64,000 nucleotides of DNA, taken from contig CAXBEV010000001.1 of assembly GCA_963974935.1 (NCBI GenBank), forward strand, positions 558,001 to 622,000. The letters run 5' to 3'. Each line of letters opens with the position of its first letter. The stretch's first letter is position 1. Source of the DNA: UBA4479 sp963974935 (lineage in GTDB: Bacteria > Pseudomonadota > Alphaproteobacteria > Rhodospirillales > Casp-alpha2). Positions 8,873 through 18,400 of the stretch are shown here, one piece after another. The notes under the pieces are model-generated. The model saw only the letters and a list, made by a program, of their open reading frames with translations. It was not told the DNA's origin and searched no databases. The position numbers were made by a program, and so were the translations under genes.

Positions 8873-9574
8873 TTAATTTCGCATGACGGCTTGCTCTAAG
8901 TCGTCTGCATTATTCCAGATAACCCATTCATCAAGCACACCGCTGGACGGCACATTCCAAATCATGCCGTGCGGCTGCATGTTGCGATACCCATATCGTG
9001 CGCCGACGCCCTTGGTGCAGATGCCGGGCTGCGCCATGCCGAACAGATAGTCCGGTGACCAGCGCAGCATGACCAATGCCATCAAGAGTTTAGGTAGTGT
9101 CGTCGTCAGCCCGCGTCCCCGATAGCATTGCTTCAGCCATAGCTCACCGTGATAGCAAACGTGACCTGAAATAGAATGGGTCGCCGGTGCTTCACACACA
9201 CATTCCTCACCGTCTTCAGCATGCGCGGTGGGGTCTTCGTAAAACGCCTTGAGTGACTGATGCAACAAGGCCAGCGTCGAGTTGCGGCAGTTGTAATACC
9301 TAGCTGCTTGGGTGAAGACGACCTCGCCGCCAAAGTCGACACCCTTCATCCAAAAGCCGTTGGTCGGGTTAACATCGGCTTTGTCCGGATCGAAGTTGGG
9401 CGTTAGCGGCAGTTTGTCGAGATTTTTATTGATCTGCTTCAGCTCGTCAAAATCAGTGTTCAGCGTGATCTGAAGGCCATGTGCGTAGGCTTCCGCATCA
9501 AGTGTTTCAATGATCTTCATAAGCTCCTGTTCGCGCGTCGTGGTGCGAGGTAGTAGTTGGTCTGGAAGACGCAT
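8873..9574 (-). CDS. GNAT-like acyltransferase-fold protein, function unknown
   Basis: A 233-aa protein, largely unrecognised. Around residues 143-200 it shows ELWLKQCYRGRGLTTTLPKL, then MAQPGICTKGVGARYGYRN. This pattern resembles GNAT motif A (R-x-x-G, the acetyl-CoA pyrophosphate loop, residues 152-155) and motif B. Seven cysteines, including CVC at 125-127, are unusual for a cytosolic enzyme. It is divergent from the methyltransferase gene that begins 150 bp away, and the shared intergenic region may regulate both. GNAT membership is inference from the motif pattern. Confidence 0.6.
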   Translation of the reverse strand: MRLPDQLLPRTTTREQELMKIIETLDAEAYAHGLQITLNTDFDELKQINKNLDKLPLTPNFDPDKADVNPTNGFWMKGVDFGGEVVFTQAARYYNCRNSTLALLHQSLKAFYEDPTAHAEDGEECVCEAPATHSISGHVCYHGELWLKQCYRGRGLTTTLPKLLMALVMLRWSPDYLFGMAQPGICTKGVGARYGYRNMQPHGMIWNVPSSGVLDEWVIWNNADDLEQAVMRN

Positions 9575-9723
9575 GAGAAAACTCCTCTCCTCATTAGGGT
9601 GAAAAGAGAAGGGTGAGCCTATTTATGGTTCTCGTAAAAGACGAAAAATCGTGTATATTTCGCAAAGAGAATAAACATCCTCTCTGCATTTTATGAAATA
9701 ACCTGAAAAGGAATTTCTCATCC

Positions 9724-10548
9724 GTGACAACTTTAAGTGAGAAAAACCGAGATCTGCACTATGGCAACGATCGTGTAGATCGTTTGTACGCAAGGGTTTG
9801 GGGCGACAGTATCCACTTTGGGATTTATGAAAACGAGGCGCTCGATCACGAAGCGGCGGTCTACGAGACAAAGCGCCGAATGGCAGATGCAGTCGATTTG
9901 AAGCCTAATCAGCATGTACTCGAAGTCGCCAGTGGATGGGGTGCAACGGCCCGATATCTGGCCCGTGCCCGCGGCGCACGAATTACCGCGACCAATATCG
10001 AAGAGGACCATTCGAAGGCGGGAGCACTGCTGACCGATATGGCCGGCCTTGAAGCCCGCATTACCCATCGCTTTGCCGATTACCATCATCTTGATTTTAA
10101 AGATCAGCAGTTTGACGTTTGGTGGTGCCAGGAAGCAACCGTACACGCCGCCGATAAACACCAGGTTTTCGCCGAAGCCTGTCGCGTGCTGAAGCCTGGT
10201 GGGCGCGTGGTATTTTCCGATCAGACCACCGTGCGTGAAAAATGCACGGACGAGGACTGCTTGAGGCTTGTCCAGCGGCACGGTTCAGACGATCTGTACG
10301 GCGCCGAAGATTTTATGTCGGCCATGCGGGACGGCGGCTTGGTCGACGTTACGTGTGAAGATTGGAGTGCGCACATGGGGCGGCACTTTGCCAATCTCGC
10401 TGCGCGGATCGAGGCCACGTACGAGATCCTCAAAGCCGACATCCCGACCGAGACCATCGACTTCAATCATTCACTTTGGAGCTTTGGGCGGGATATGACA
10501 GCAACTGGTGCCATTGGATGGCACTGCTTCACCGGTAAGCGACCATAA
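9724..10548 (+). CDS. SAM-dependent methyltransferase, sarcosine/dimethylglycine N-methyltransferase-like
   Basis: Class I (Rossmann) methyltransferase of 274 aa. Motif I is VLEVASGWGATARYLA (residues 65-80), followed by an acidic residue after strand 2 and the post-motif RVLKPGGRVVFSDQ. The N-terminal LYARVWGDSIHFGIY resembles the segment before motif I in sarcosine/dimethylglycine N-methyltransferases and in tocopherol/phosphoethanolamine-type enzymes. The substrate is therefore probably a small amine or lipid headgroup, but it cannot be fixed from sequence alone. It starts with GTG. Its stop lies only 3 bp from the stop of the convergent C45-type gene. Confidence 0.85.
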   Translation: MTTLSEKNRDLHYGNDRVDRLYARVWGDSIHFGIYENEALDHEAAVYETKRRMADAVDLKPNQHVLEVASGWGATARYLARARGARITATNIEEDHSKAGALLTDMAGLEARITHRFADYHHLDFKDQQFDVWWCQEATVHAADKHQVFAEACRVLKPGGRVVFSDQTTVREKCTDEDCLRLVQRHGSDDLYGAEDFMSAMRDGGLVDVTCEDWSAHMGRHFANLAARIEATYEILKADIPTETIDFNHSLWSFGRDMTATGAIGWHCFTGKRP

Positions 10549-10551
10549 AAC

Positions 10552-11631
10552 TTAGAGCGTGACGGTGCCCTGCAGCGCGTCCATGTCGTCGGGGCTGGCA
10601 TGCACGGTCCAGTCGATGTGATCAGCGTGGATACGAAATACCGCAGTCGCCAATGTGCAGCCATAATCATCGCCGCCATCGCCGGGGCGCCGGAGCACGC
10701 TTTCGCCGTGCGCCGCGTCGGAGTCGTCGCTGCGTTGGAACAGTATGGCTTCCGGCGTGCTCGGGTCGCCCCCCTCGGCCAGATATGTATCCACGGTGTC
10801 TTGGCGGTACTTGGAAGATGCGGTGATCGCTTGGTCCGCGTCTTCGAAGGTATCATCCAAAAGGTGATTAGCGTGCGCCATCGGCGCGGCGACGGTGCGG
10901 ATAATGGTGGTCGATGCCGGCGCCTCGACGGAAAGCGGCGATTCTTCACCGATCATACCTAAGGCGTGATGGAAGCCGGACGCCCGGTCGCGGCGTGCGA
11001 GGTGTCCGATAACGCCTGGGATCGAGTCTTCATCCAATATCGCACGACAGACGAAATGCCGCGGGATGCCGGGCTTGAGGTCGCCCGCCCGAATATTGTT
11101 GATGGTCTGCACCAGCCCGGCCCCGTTCACAGCGACGCTGTGGCCCGGTAGCATGCCCGGGTACAAAAAGCTTTCAAACCCGGGTGCCGCGTCCGGATGC
11201 ACACGCACCCAATAGCGATGCTTCATAAAGGCACCGCTGCCGTCTTCGTTATGCGCGATCACGGCAGGCTTGTCCTGGGCGAAGTCACCCGGCGCCATTA
11301 ACGTCGTGCAGCCGTCGCTGAGCGCATCTAGGCGCGCCTGTGCGGTTTCGGGGGGGAAGCGTAAATCGCCTCGGCAATTCCATAAGAACAGACGTGCGGG
11401 ATCAATGCCGATGGCCTCGGCCATGGCGGTCAGTTCGCGCATATATTTCGGATACGCGGTGTCGGCGGCGTCTGACAGATGCGCTAAATAAGGTGTGCCT
11501 GCGAACAGCGCCTCGGTTTCCATGAACTCGGGCTCTGCCAGGACGGCGTCCGCAAATGAGTCGGCAACGGCGGCGCCGATGGTGTGTCCGATGTCTTCAG
11601 GCGTGCCGGCAGCTTCGATCACTTTGATCAT
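10552..11631 (-). CDS. C45-family autoproteolytic acyltransferase/hydrolase (Ntn-hydrolase fold)
   Basis: About 359 aa, resembling the acyl-CoA:6-aminopenicillanate acyltransferase (peptidase C45) family. In these enzymes a Gly-Cys bond is self-cleaved and the new N-terminal Cys is the nucleophile. The expected DGC-TTLM site is at Cys108, followed by the AHNEDGSG motif typical of the beta subunit. Substrates of bacterial homologues are mostly unknown. The ATG at 11631 overlaps the stop of the upstream exported-protein gene by 4 bases (ATGA), so the two are translationally coupled. A TTG at 11643 is a less likely start. Convergent with the methyltransferase. Confidence 0.85.
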   Translation of the reverse strand: MIKVIEAAGTPEDIGHTIGAAVADSFADAVLAEPEFMETEALFAGTPYLAHLSDAADTAYPKYMRELTAMAEAIGIDPARLFLWNCRGDLRFPPETAQARLDALSDGCTTLMAPGDFAQDKPAVIAHNEDGSGAFMKHRYWVRVHPDAAPGFESFLYPGMLPGHSVAVNGAGLVQTINNIRAGDLKPGIPRHFVCRAILDEDSIPGVIGHLARRDRASGFHHALGMIGEESPLSVEAPASTTIIRTVAAPMAHANHLLDDTFEDADQAITASSKYRQDTVDTYLAEGGDPSTPEAILFQRSDDSDAAHGESVLRRPGDGGDDYGCTLATAVFRIHADHIDWTVHASPDDMDALQGTVTL

Positions 11632-12584
11632 TTTTGTTTCCAAAATCGTTCTATGTAGCGAGGGAATGCACTCACCCGCGTCGGGTGGGCGCGAAAGTCG
11701 ACCAAGATCTGGCCGCAGGTATCTTTTGGCTGGGTCGATTGCTGTTTCGCCGATACGCCCAGCGTTTGTTTAAAGCGCAATACGGCGTCATTGGCGGCGG
11801 CGTCGTTGGTGGTGACATAGGCGAACATGCGCGCGATCTTGCCTTTGATCGCGGTGGTATCTTCGCCACAAGCTTCGGCGCGTCCGGTCAACTCGCCAAA
11901 TCGGGTCGCGGCTTTCATTACGTTCTCAATGGCGACCTCGGGTCTGCTTTGTACGGGGGCGTCGCGCATGGTTGTGAAGCGGGGATCTGCATGGATCATC
12001 GCCGCATCGGCCGGATCACAGCTGGCGCGGAGCGTGTTGCAAATCGCGATGCGATCAAAAAATCGCAGCCACTGCGCGGCCGTACGCGGGGAATTGGCGG
12101 GGCTGCCCGGATCGACCCGCCCGCCGGCCCAAATGCGCGTCACGATGTAAGAGTTGAATTCACCCACATAGGCGCGACCCATGGCAAAGCGGGTTGAGCC
12201 TACCGGCGCATCAGCCAGCTTTTTACAGCTCACCGTTACGGACGCCAAAGCACCGATATTGGCTTTTTCCCGCTGGATCGGGGCGACGCTGCGCTCAACG
12301 CAGCCTTTCGCCATGTCCGGCACAGCAGTCTTGATACGCGTCACCGGCGGTGTGCCGACCTCAGCGATGGTGAGGATGCTGACGATTTCGCTGGCGGTGC
12401 TGCCTGCGACCTGGAAGCGTTTCCAGGACCGCGTGACGCCGGCTTCGGACGTGATCGGCGTGCCACCATCCCAGTTGGGCGGCGGCGGCGCGACCAAAAC
12501 CTCACCGGTAAATTCAGCCGCCCGCACCAGGGAGCTGAGGACTGAGAACATAAGTACGAGGGCCGCGATGCGAGACATTTTCAT
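11628..12584 (-). CDS. Exported hypothetical protein
   Basis: A 318-aa protein with a clear Sec signal peptide (MKMSRIAALVLMFSVLSSLV, cleavage probably after RAA), so it is periplasmic. The mature part contains several cysteines (CVER, SCKK, ICNTLRASCDP, ACGED, DTCGQ) that could form disulfides, and no recognised domain. It is translationally coupled to the C45-type hydrolase downstream. A link to that hydrolase is suggested by this coupling only. Confidence 0.75.
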   Translation of the reverse strand: MKMSRIAALVLMFSVLSSLVRAAEFTGEVLVAPPPPNWDGGTPITSEAGVTRSWKRFQVAGSTASEIVSILTIAEVGTPPVTRIKTAVPDMAKGCVERSVAPIQREKANIGALASVTVSCKKLADAPVGSTRFAMGRAYVGEFNSYIVTRIWAGGRVDPGSPANSPRTAAQWLRFFDRIAICNTLRASCDPADAAMIHADPRFTTMRDAPVQSRPEVAIENVMKAATRFGELTGRAEACGEDTTAIKGKIARMFAYVTTNDAAANDAVLRFKQTLGVSAKQQSTQPKDTCGQILVDFRAHPTRVSAFPRYIERFWKQK

Positions 12585-12640
12585 ACCCCCTTATACGGCG
12601 CGAGTGTGAGCCTGAGAAGGGCGGAGTTTGAGGCTCTACG

Positions 12641-12738
12641 GTCCCGGGTCGCTGCGCGCCCAGGAAGTCGCAAACCTTTCTAGTTTACCAACCAAACGAG
12701 TGACTTCCCGGAAACGCCGCAGGCGTTATCCGGGATAT
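12641..12738. repeat. Family B palindromic repeat pair
   Basis: A left arm beginning GTCCCGGGTCGC (12641) and a right arm with CCCGGAAACGCCG then AGGCGTTATCCGGGA (12706-12735). Near-identical arms recur at 19191-19225, 46554-46645, 50428-50470 and 61599-61695. It sits between the ATP synthase terminator and the exported-protein gene. Confidence 0.75.
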
Positions 12739-12756
12739 TAGAGCGCCCCGACAAAC

Positions 12757-12784
12757 AAAAAACCCGCCGAAGTGGCGGGCTTTT
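12757..12784 (-). terminator. Terminator of the Fo ATP synthase operon
   Basis: Read on the minus strand, a GCCCGCC/GGCGGG stem (12774-12780 with 12763-12768) is followed by a run of T. It lies 22 bases past the atpF stop. Confidence 0.85.
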
Positions 12785-12805
12785 CGATAAATAATGTGAC
12801 AGCGC

Positions 12806-13288
12806 TTAGTTGAGGTTGCTCGGCAACTGCTTGACGGCGTCGTCGACCAGCGCGTTGGCCTTGTCGGCACTCAGGCTGCTGGCAAGAACACTGCTGGCGG
12901 CGGCAATGGCAACCTCGACGGCGCGTGAACGCACCTGCTCGATTGCCTTTGCTTCGGCCATGGCGATACGGTCAGCTGCGAGTTTCTCACGACGCTCCAA
13001 GGAGGCCTTTAGGCGCTCACGACCTTCGTGGTCCATGCGCTCAGCTTCTTTCTTCGCATGGTCGATGATGCTTTGCGCTTCACCGGCGGCATCGCGCTGC
13101 TTGCGCTGATACTGTGCCAGTAAGTCCTGCGCTTCTTTGCGCAGACGCTCGGCTTCGTCGAGTTCCGCTTTGATTTTGTCGGCACGCTCGTCCAAGCCCT
13201 TTGAGGCCATACGGCCCGTCGGCTTGAAGATAAGTGCGATAAAGACCACCAGCGCGATGGCGACCCAAAATGTCGGATCATTCATCAT
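12806..13288 (-). CDS. atpF: F1Fo ATP synthase subunit b
   Basis: Peripheral stalk subunit, 160 aa. It has an N-terminal membrane helix (FWVAIALVVFIALIFKP) followed by a long charged coiled coil (KAELDEAERLRKEAQDLLAQ and onward) that bridges Fo to F1. It is the last gene of the atpI-B-E-F'-F set, with b' 11 bp upstream. Two ATGs in tandem at 13288/13285 are both possible starts. F1 genes are absent, as usual in alphaproteobacteria where the F1 operon lies elsewhere. Confidence 0.95.
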   Translation of the reverse strand: MMNDPTFWVAIALVVFIALIFKPTGRMASKGLDERADKIKAELDEAERLRKEAQDLLAQYQRKQRDAAGEAQSIIDHAKKEAERMDHEGRERLKASLERREKLAADRIAMAEAKAIEQVRSRAVEVAIAAASSVLASSLSADKANALVDDAVKQLPSNLN

Positions 13289-13299
13289 CTCGGCTCTCC

Positions 13300-13788
13300 T
13301 CAGGCCTTGCCGACGACATTGTCGACAGCTTTTTCGACTGTCGGCATGTCCGGTGCATCACCGGTCAGGCGCTCAACGGCGCTGACGGCAACCTCGATCG
13401 CCACGCCACGGACGTTTTCCATGGCTTTGGCGACCTCTTTGGCGATGGCCTTTTCACTGGCTGCAAGTTTGGCTTCAAGCTTCGCATTTTGCTCAGCCTC
13501 TTCCTTCTCGGCAGCGGCCTGAAGATCGTTTTGGATCTTCAGTATTTCACCGTGTGCCTGGGCCCGTGCATCAGCCAGCGCCTTTTCATAGGCAGCCAGC
13601 GTCGCTTCAGCTTCGCGTTTGAGGTCTTCAGCCTTTTTCAGGTTGTCCTCGACACGCATCTGCCGCGTTTCCAGAGCATTGGCGATCTTTGGCACCGCCA
13701 CTTTCCACATGATGATGAACATCGCGAAGAACGTGATCGCCAGCCAAACCAGCTGCGGTGCAAAGGTGGTGACGTCTAGTTGAGGCAT
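13300..13788 (-). CDS. atpF': F1Fo ATP synthase subunit b'
   Basis: Second, diverged b-type stalk subunit (162 aa), as found in alphaproteobacteria and photosynthetic bacteria, forming a b/b' heterodimer. It starts MPQLDVTTFAPQLVWLAITF, continues with one membrane helix, then a coiled coil rich in Ala, Glu and Lys. The start follows GGGGAT. It lies between atpE and the b-subunit gene. Confidence 0.94.
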   Translation of the reverse strand: MPQLDVTTFAPQLVWLAITFFAMFIIMWKVAVPKIANALETRQMRVEDNLKKAEDLKREAEATLAAYEKALADARAQAHGEILKIQNDLQAAAEKEEAEQNAKLEAKLAASEKAIAKEVAKAMENVRGVAIEVAVSAVERLTGDAPDMPTVEKAVDNVVGKA

Positions 13789-13864
13789 GACATCCCCGCT
13801 TTAAGCGGCGGTGCCCAAAGGCTTAACGACCGTATGGTCGCCGTGCCTTAGGCACCAACCCGCA

Positions 13865-14089
13865 TTAACCGAACAGAATAACCAGTGCGATAACCAGCGC
13901 GAACAACGCGATGGCTTCCACGAGCGCGAAGCCCAGCATGGTCATCGGGAAAACCGCGCCCTGAGCGGACGGGTTACGGCCAACGGCTTGGATAAACGAA
14001 GCAAAGATGTTGCCGATACCAATACCGGAACCGATAACGCCGATAACGGCGAGGCCAGCACCGATGAGCTTTGCAGCTTCTAATTCCAT
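13865..14089 (-). CDS. atpE: F1Fo ATP synthase subunit c
   Basis: Proteolipid of the rotor ring, 74 aa, two membrane helices joined by a polar loop (GRNPSAQG). Helix 1 holds the Gly-rich packing motif (GSGIGIGNI). Helix 2 holds the proton-carrying carboxylate, Glu in FALVEAIALF. AAAGGAT precedes the ATG at 14089. The helix-2 sequence lacks an obvious extended sodium-binding set, so proton coupling is the default inference. Confidence 0.97.
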   Translation of the reverse strand: MELEAAKLIGAGLAVIGVIGSGIGIGNIFASFIQAVGRNPSAQGAVFPMTMLGFALVEAIALFALVIALVILFG

Positions 14090-14154
14090 GGATCAGATCC
14101 TTTCTAGTCGAGTTAAACGATTAAACGGTTGATGAAGATATTGTCCGGACGGCC

Positions 14155-14889
14155 TTAATGCAGATGCAATGCATCGTTGAGGTAAAGGCACGTCAGAATG
14201 GCGAACACGAACGCCTGCAGGAAGGCGATCACGAATTCGAGACCAGTTAACGCGATCACGAACACAAACGGCAGCCAACCTGCGGCAACGCCGAGCGAAA
14301 TAATAAAGCCTGCGAATACTTTCAGCAGCGTGTGACCGGCCAACATGTTGGCGAACAGACGTACGCTGAGGCTGATCGGACGCGAGAGATACGAAATAAT
14401 CTCAATCGGCACCAGCAGCGGCGCCATCACAATCGGCACGCCCGGCGGCATAAAGAACGATAGGAAGTGCAGCTTGTGCTTGGCAATCGCGATCAGTGTC
14501 ACGCCGACAAAGATAAAGAATGCCATCGCGAACGTCACCGCAATGTGGCTGGTGAACGTGAAGCTGTAAGGCATCATGCCCCAAAGGTTGCCCACCAATA
14601 CGAACATGAAGATCGTGAAGATGAACGGGAAATAAGGTCGGCCTTCGCTGCCGACGGTATCTTTGATCATGTTGGCGATAAAGACGTAGGAAAGTTCAGC
14701 CATCGACTGCCAACGACCTGGCACCAACGCGCCTTTGCGCATGCCGCCGATCAGAAACAGGCTGATGGTGATGACCGTCAGTACCATGAACAGCGACGAA
14801 TTCGTGAACGATGCGTCGACGCCGGCGATTTCAATCGGCACGAGCGTTTTGATCTCGAACTGCGCGAGCGGAGAATGTCCCTCAGCCAC
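14155..14889 (-). CDS. atpB: F1Fo ATP synthase subunit a
   Basis: Membrane channel subunit for proton translocation, 244 aa from the GTG at 14889. That start is preferred because GGGGAAA lies just upstream and the N-terminus (VAEGHSPLAQFEIKTLVPIE) matches the family. An in-frame extension upstream would overlap atpI. Multiple membrane helices are present, with the essential arginine in ISLSVRLFANMLAGH and the conserved GLEFVIAFLQAFVFAILTCL C-terminus. It begins 1 base after the atpI stop. Confidence 0.96.
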   Translation of the reverse strand: MAEGHSPLAQFEIKTLVPIEIAGVDASFTNSSLFMVLTVITISLFLIGGMRKGALVPGRWQSMAELSYVFIANMIKDTVGSEGRPYFPFIFTIFMFVLVGNLWGMMPYSFTFTSHIAVTFAMAFFIFVGVTLIAIAKHKLHFLSFFMPPGVPIVMAPLLVPIEIISYLSRPISLSVRLFANMLAGHTLLKVFAGFIISLGVAAGWLPFVFVIALTGLEFVIAFLQAFVFAILTCLYLNDALHLH

Positions 14890-14890
14890 C

Positions 14891-15289
14891 TCAGTCTTTC
14901 CCCTTTTCGTCGGGCACATCCTCAGCGGATTTCGCCGGGTGCGCCTCGTTGTCTCTCTCATATCCCATGGTGTTACCGAACCCGGACGCCATGCGATACA
15001 CGTTAATAATTCCAGCGGCGAAGCCCAAAATAATGAACACCACCATCAGCCAGGGCTTCGTATCGAGCAGGTAATCCAGACCCCACCCGATGGCTAAACC
15101 AACGGCTACGGCGGAAACTAACTCGACAGCGACCCGAAAAGCAAGCCCCAGCGCCGATTTTGGCGGCCTTGTGGCGTTACTTTTCCATAACCGCCGTGCT
15201 TCCTCGGATTCCCGCGCTTTAGAAAGCTTTTTTCCAAACGCGTCGAGGTCTTCTGGCGACTTTTTATCTGGGTCGTGATCGGGCGACAT
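14891..15289 (-). CDS. atpI: ATP synthase assembly/accessory protein AtpI
   Basis: A 132-aa protein with a charged N-terminal domain and two membrane helices (VAVELVSAVAVGLAIGWGLDY and WLMVVFIILGFAAGIINVYR). This is the alphaproteobacterial AtpI/AtpQ-type layout at the head of Fo operons. It is thought to help c-ring assembly or magnesium supply. First gene of the operon. Confidence 0.9.
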   Translation of the reverse strand: MSPDHDPDKKSPEDLDAFGKKLSKARESEEARRLWKSNATRPPKSALGLAFRVAVELVSAVAVGLAIGWGLDYLLDTKPWLMVVFIILGFAAGIINVYRMASGFGNTMGYERDNEAHPAKSAEDVPDEKGKD

Positions 15290-15420
15290 GTATCTCCTTT
15301 AGGGGATAAACCCCCTGACGAGTGGCCGCGCCCAGCCATTAAAACCCCGATAGTAACTATCTGGAGGTTGTTGTAGCAAATCATCCCACGCTCGCAAGGA
15401 CTCATTTTTGCGCCTGCGAA

Positions 15421-15465
15421 ATCCCCCTCACCTGACAAGTGAGGAGCCTGACAGGTGAGGGGGAT
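15421..15465 (-). terminator. Long inverted repeat at the end of smc, probable terminator
   Basis: A 14-bp perfect stem (ATCCCCCTCACCTG, 15421-15434, with its complement at 15452-15465) starts one base past the smc stop. A short T run follows on the minus strand. A second nested half (AAGTGAGGAG) lies in the loop. It may also stop read-through in the opposite direction. Confidence 0.6.
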
Positions 15466-15466
15466 T

Positions 15467-18400
15467 TTACGCCGTTTGGCGAATCTTTTCAGCTTTTTGT
15501 AGGTCCACCGAGACCAGTTGCGAGACGCCGCGTTCCGACATCGTGACGCCGTACAGGCGGTCCATGCGGGCCATGGTCATGCGGTGGTGGGTAATGACGA
15601 TGAAGCGTGTGCTTTCGTTTTTCGCCATGTGCTCGAGCATCAAGCAGAATCGGTCGACGTTGGCGTCGTCGAGCGGCGCGTCGACCTCGTCCAGCACGCA
15701 GATCGGGGCCGGGTTGGTCAAGAACACAGCAAACAACAGCGACAACGCGGTCAACGCCTGTTCGCCACCCGACAGTAGGGTCAGGTTTTGCATCTTTTTG
15801 CCAGGTGGGCTCGCCATGATCTCAAGGCCGGCGTCGAGTGGATCATCGGCTGCGGTCAATTCCAGGTACGCATGCCCGCCGCCGAACAACTTCGCGAACA
15901 ACTCTTGGAAGTGGGTGTTGACCTCTTCGAAGGATTGCAGCAAACGCTGGCGGCCTTCGCGGTTGAGTTCGGAAATGCCGCGGCGCAGTTTTTCGATGGC
16001 CTTGGTGAGGTCTTCGCGCTCGGTGGTCAGGGTCTCGATCTGTTCGCTCAACTCGTTCATTTCCTGCTCGGCGCGCAGGTTGACCGGGCCCATGGTTTCC
16101 CGTTCTCGGTGCAGGCGCTCGGCCTTGCGCTCCGACGTTTCCAAGTCCGGCAATGGCTTTTCCGGGTCCAGGCCGGAAATCTCGAACAATTGATCGGGAC
16201 GGCATTCGAGCCGGTCGTCGACCCGCTCGGCAATCGCATGGCAGGTCTGGCGCGCTTGATCGACGGCACCTTCGGCTCGCACCCGACGTTCGCGGGATGC
16301 GGCCAGTTCGGCTTCGGAGGTACGCAAGGCTTTGTCGGCCGTGGCCAAGCGCTGCTCGGCCGTAGCGAGTTGATCGGCGGCTTCGGTCCGCTTGCCTTCG
16401 GCGGCGGTGATCTCGTTCAATAACGCTTGGCGGCGCTGGTTTAGCTCTGCCGGCTTGTTGGCAAGCTCGATGCGCTGCGCGTCCAAATCTTGGCGGCGTT
16501 GCGTGAGCTCGCCCAGGCGGGTTTCTGAGGTTTCTTTGCGTCCGGCCCATGAGGTCATTTCGCGCTCGATCGCGGCTAAGCGCTCGGCGCGTTCGCGGGC
16601 CATGCGCTCAATTTCGTCGTGGCGGGCACGGCATTCCATCAACTGCGTGCGTCGTTCGCTGAGTTCGACGCGCAACGACTCGATACGCGCCCGGTCATCG
16701 GCGACGTCGGGCAGCGCGGCGCGTTCTTGTTCCGCCACCGACAATTGATCGGTCGCTTCGCTCAGGTCCCCGTCCACGGTCGTCAACTGATCGCCGAGTG
16801 CACCCAAGCGGGAATTGTGCGCGGTCATTTTGTTTTGTATCTGCGCCAGCATCTGACGCGCGTCATTGAGGGCAGTTTCGGCATTGCGCAGGTTGGTGCG
16901 GGCGGTTTGCTCGGCTTCACCCAGCGTCGCCAGTTCGGCGCGGGCGGCCTCGGCCAGTTTGTCTGCTTCGCTGAACCGCTGATCGGCGGCGCTGACTTGG
17001 CTTTCGACTTCGCGGAGTCGGTTGCGACTTTCCAGGCGACGTGCGGCGGATGTGGTGGCGCCGGTCGACACCGAATAACCGTCCCAACGCCAAAGGCCGC
17101 CGTCACGGGTGACCAGCCGTTGACCGGGCTTGAGATCGCCCATCATGGCGCGGGCTTCGGTGCCGGTCGCGACAACGCCGATCTGCTGCAGGCGACGCGC
17201 CAGGGCCGGCGGCGCCTGCACCCATTGGCTGAGCGGCGTGGCGCCGGCGGGCAGCGCTGGGGCGTCGATCAGCGGCGGCAACGCACGCCAGTGGATCGGT
17301 GCAGCCTCGTCAATCGGCGCTTCGATTTCATCGCCAAGTGCGACGCCCAAAGCCGACTCCAGGCCCGGCTCCACGTTCAGCGCGTCGATCAGCGGCGGGA
17401 ACATGTCCGGATCGCCGGTATCCAAAAGCTGGCTCAGCGCGGTCCGCTCAGCCTGCAGTTTGGTCGCCGCGTCGCGGGCTTCGTTGAGGGTTTGGCGGGC
17501 GGCTTCACGGGTGCGGTCGCCGGCTTGGCGCGCGGTTTCGGCGTCTTGCAGCATCACCGTTGCATCTGCGACGTCGGTTTGGCGGCGCGTGAGATCACGC
17601 TCGGCATCAGATAAGGCTTCGGCCTCCGGTGCGTCGGCTTCGAGCTTTTGCTTCTCTTCGCTCAGCTCCGTCTTGCGGGCCTGCAGGCGGGCGGAGCGGG
17701 TCTGCAATTCGTCGGTGCGCCTGGCTAAGGAATTCTGCCGTGCTTCACTTTCCGCGACGCGCTGCGTCAATTCGCTGAGCGTACCTTCGTGGGCACCGAC
17801 GGCTTCACCTGCAGCTTCAAGCGCCTGTTTTGCCTCGGCGCGGGTTTCATCTTCGCCGTTACGCGCGGCATCGATGCCGGCGCGCTCTTCGGTTAAACGT
17901 GTGTGTGCGGCGTCGGCGTCCGAAATCAGCGATTGCTCGCGGGTGATGTCGGCGACGGTCTCTTCGATGCGGCGCTGAGTTTCGTTGGCTTGGGCTTCGA
18001 TGCGGGCTTCTTCTTCGTCCAAGCCGTCGCGCGCAATGATCAGGCGTTGCAGCACGGCAGCCGCCGCGGCTTCTGCTTCGCGCAGCGCCGGGATATCGGC
18101 GGCCGCTTCAGCTTGTTCGGTGCCCGCTGCGGCGACGACGACGGCGAGCCGGTTGACCTCGGCCTCAATCTCGGAAAGCTCGATGCGGAACGTGTCCATG
18201 TCGCGCTCGGCGGCCGTCCAACGCAGATAAAACAGTGTCGCGTCGGCGGTGCGGATCAGGTCGGACAGATTGCGATAGCGGGTGGCTTGGCGGGCCTGCT
18301 TTTTCAGGCCGTTCATTTGCGCTTCCAGGGTGACCAGGATGTCGTCCAAGCGCTCAAGGTTGGTCTCTGCGCCGCGCAGTCGAAGCTCGGCCTCGTGACG

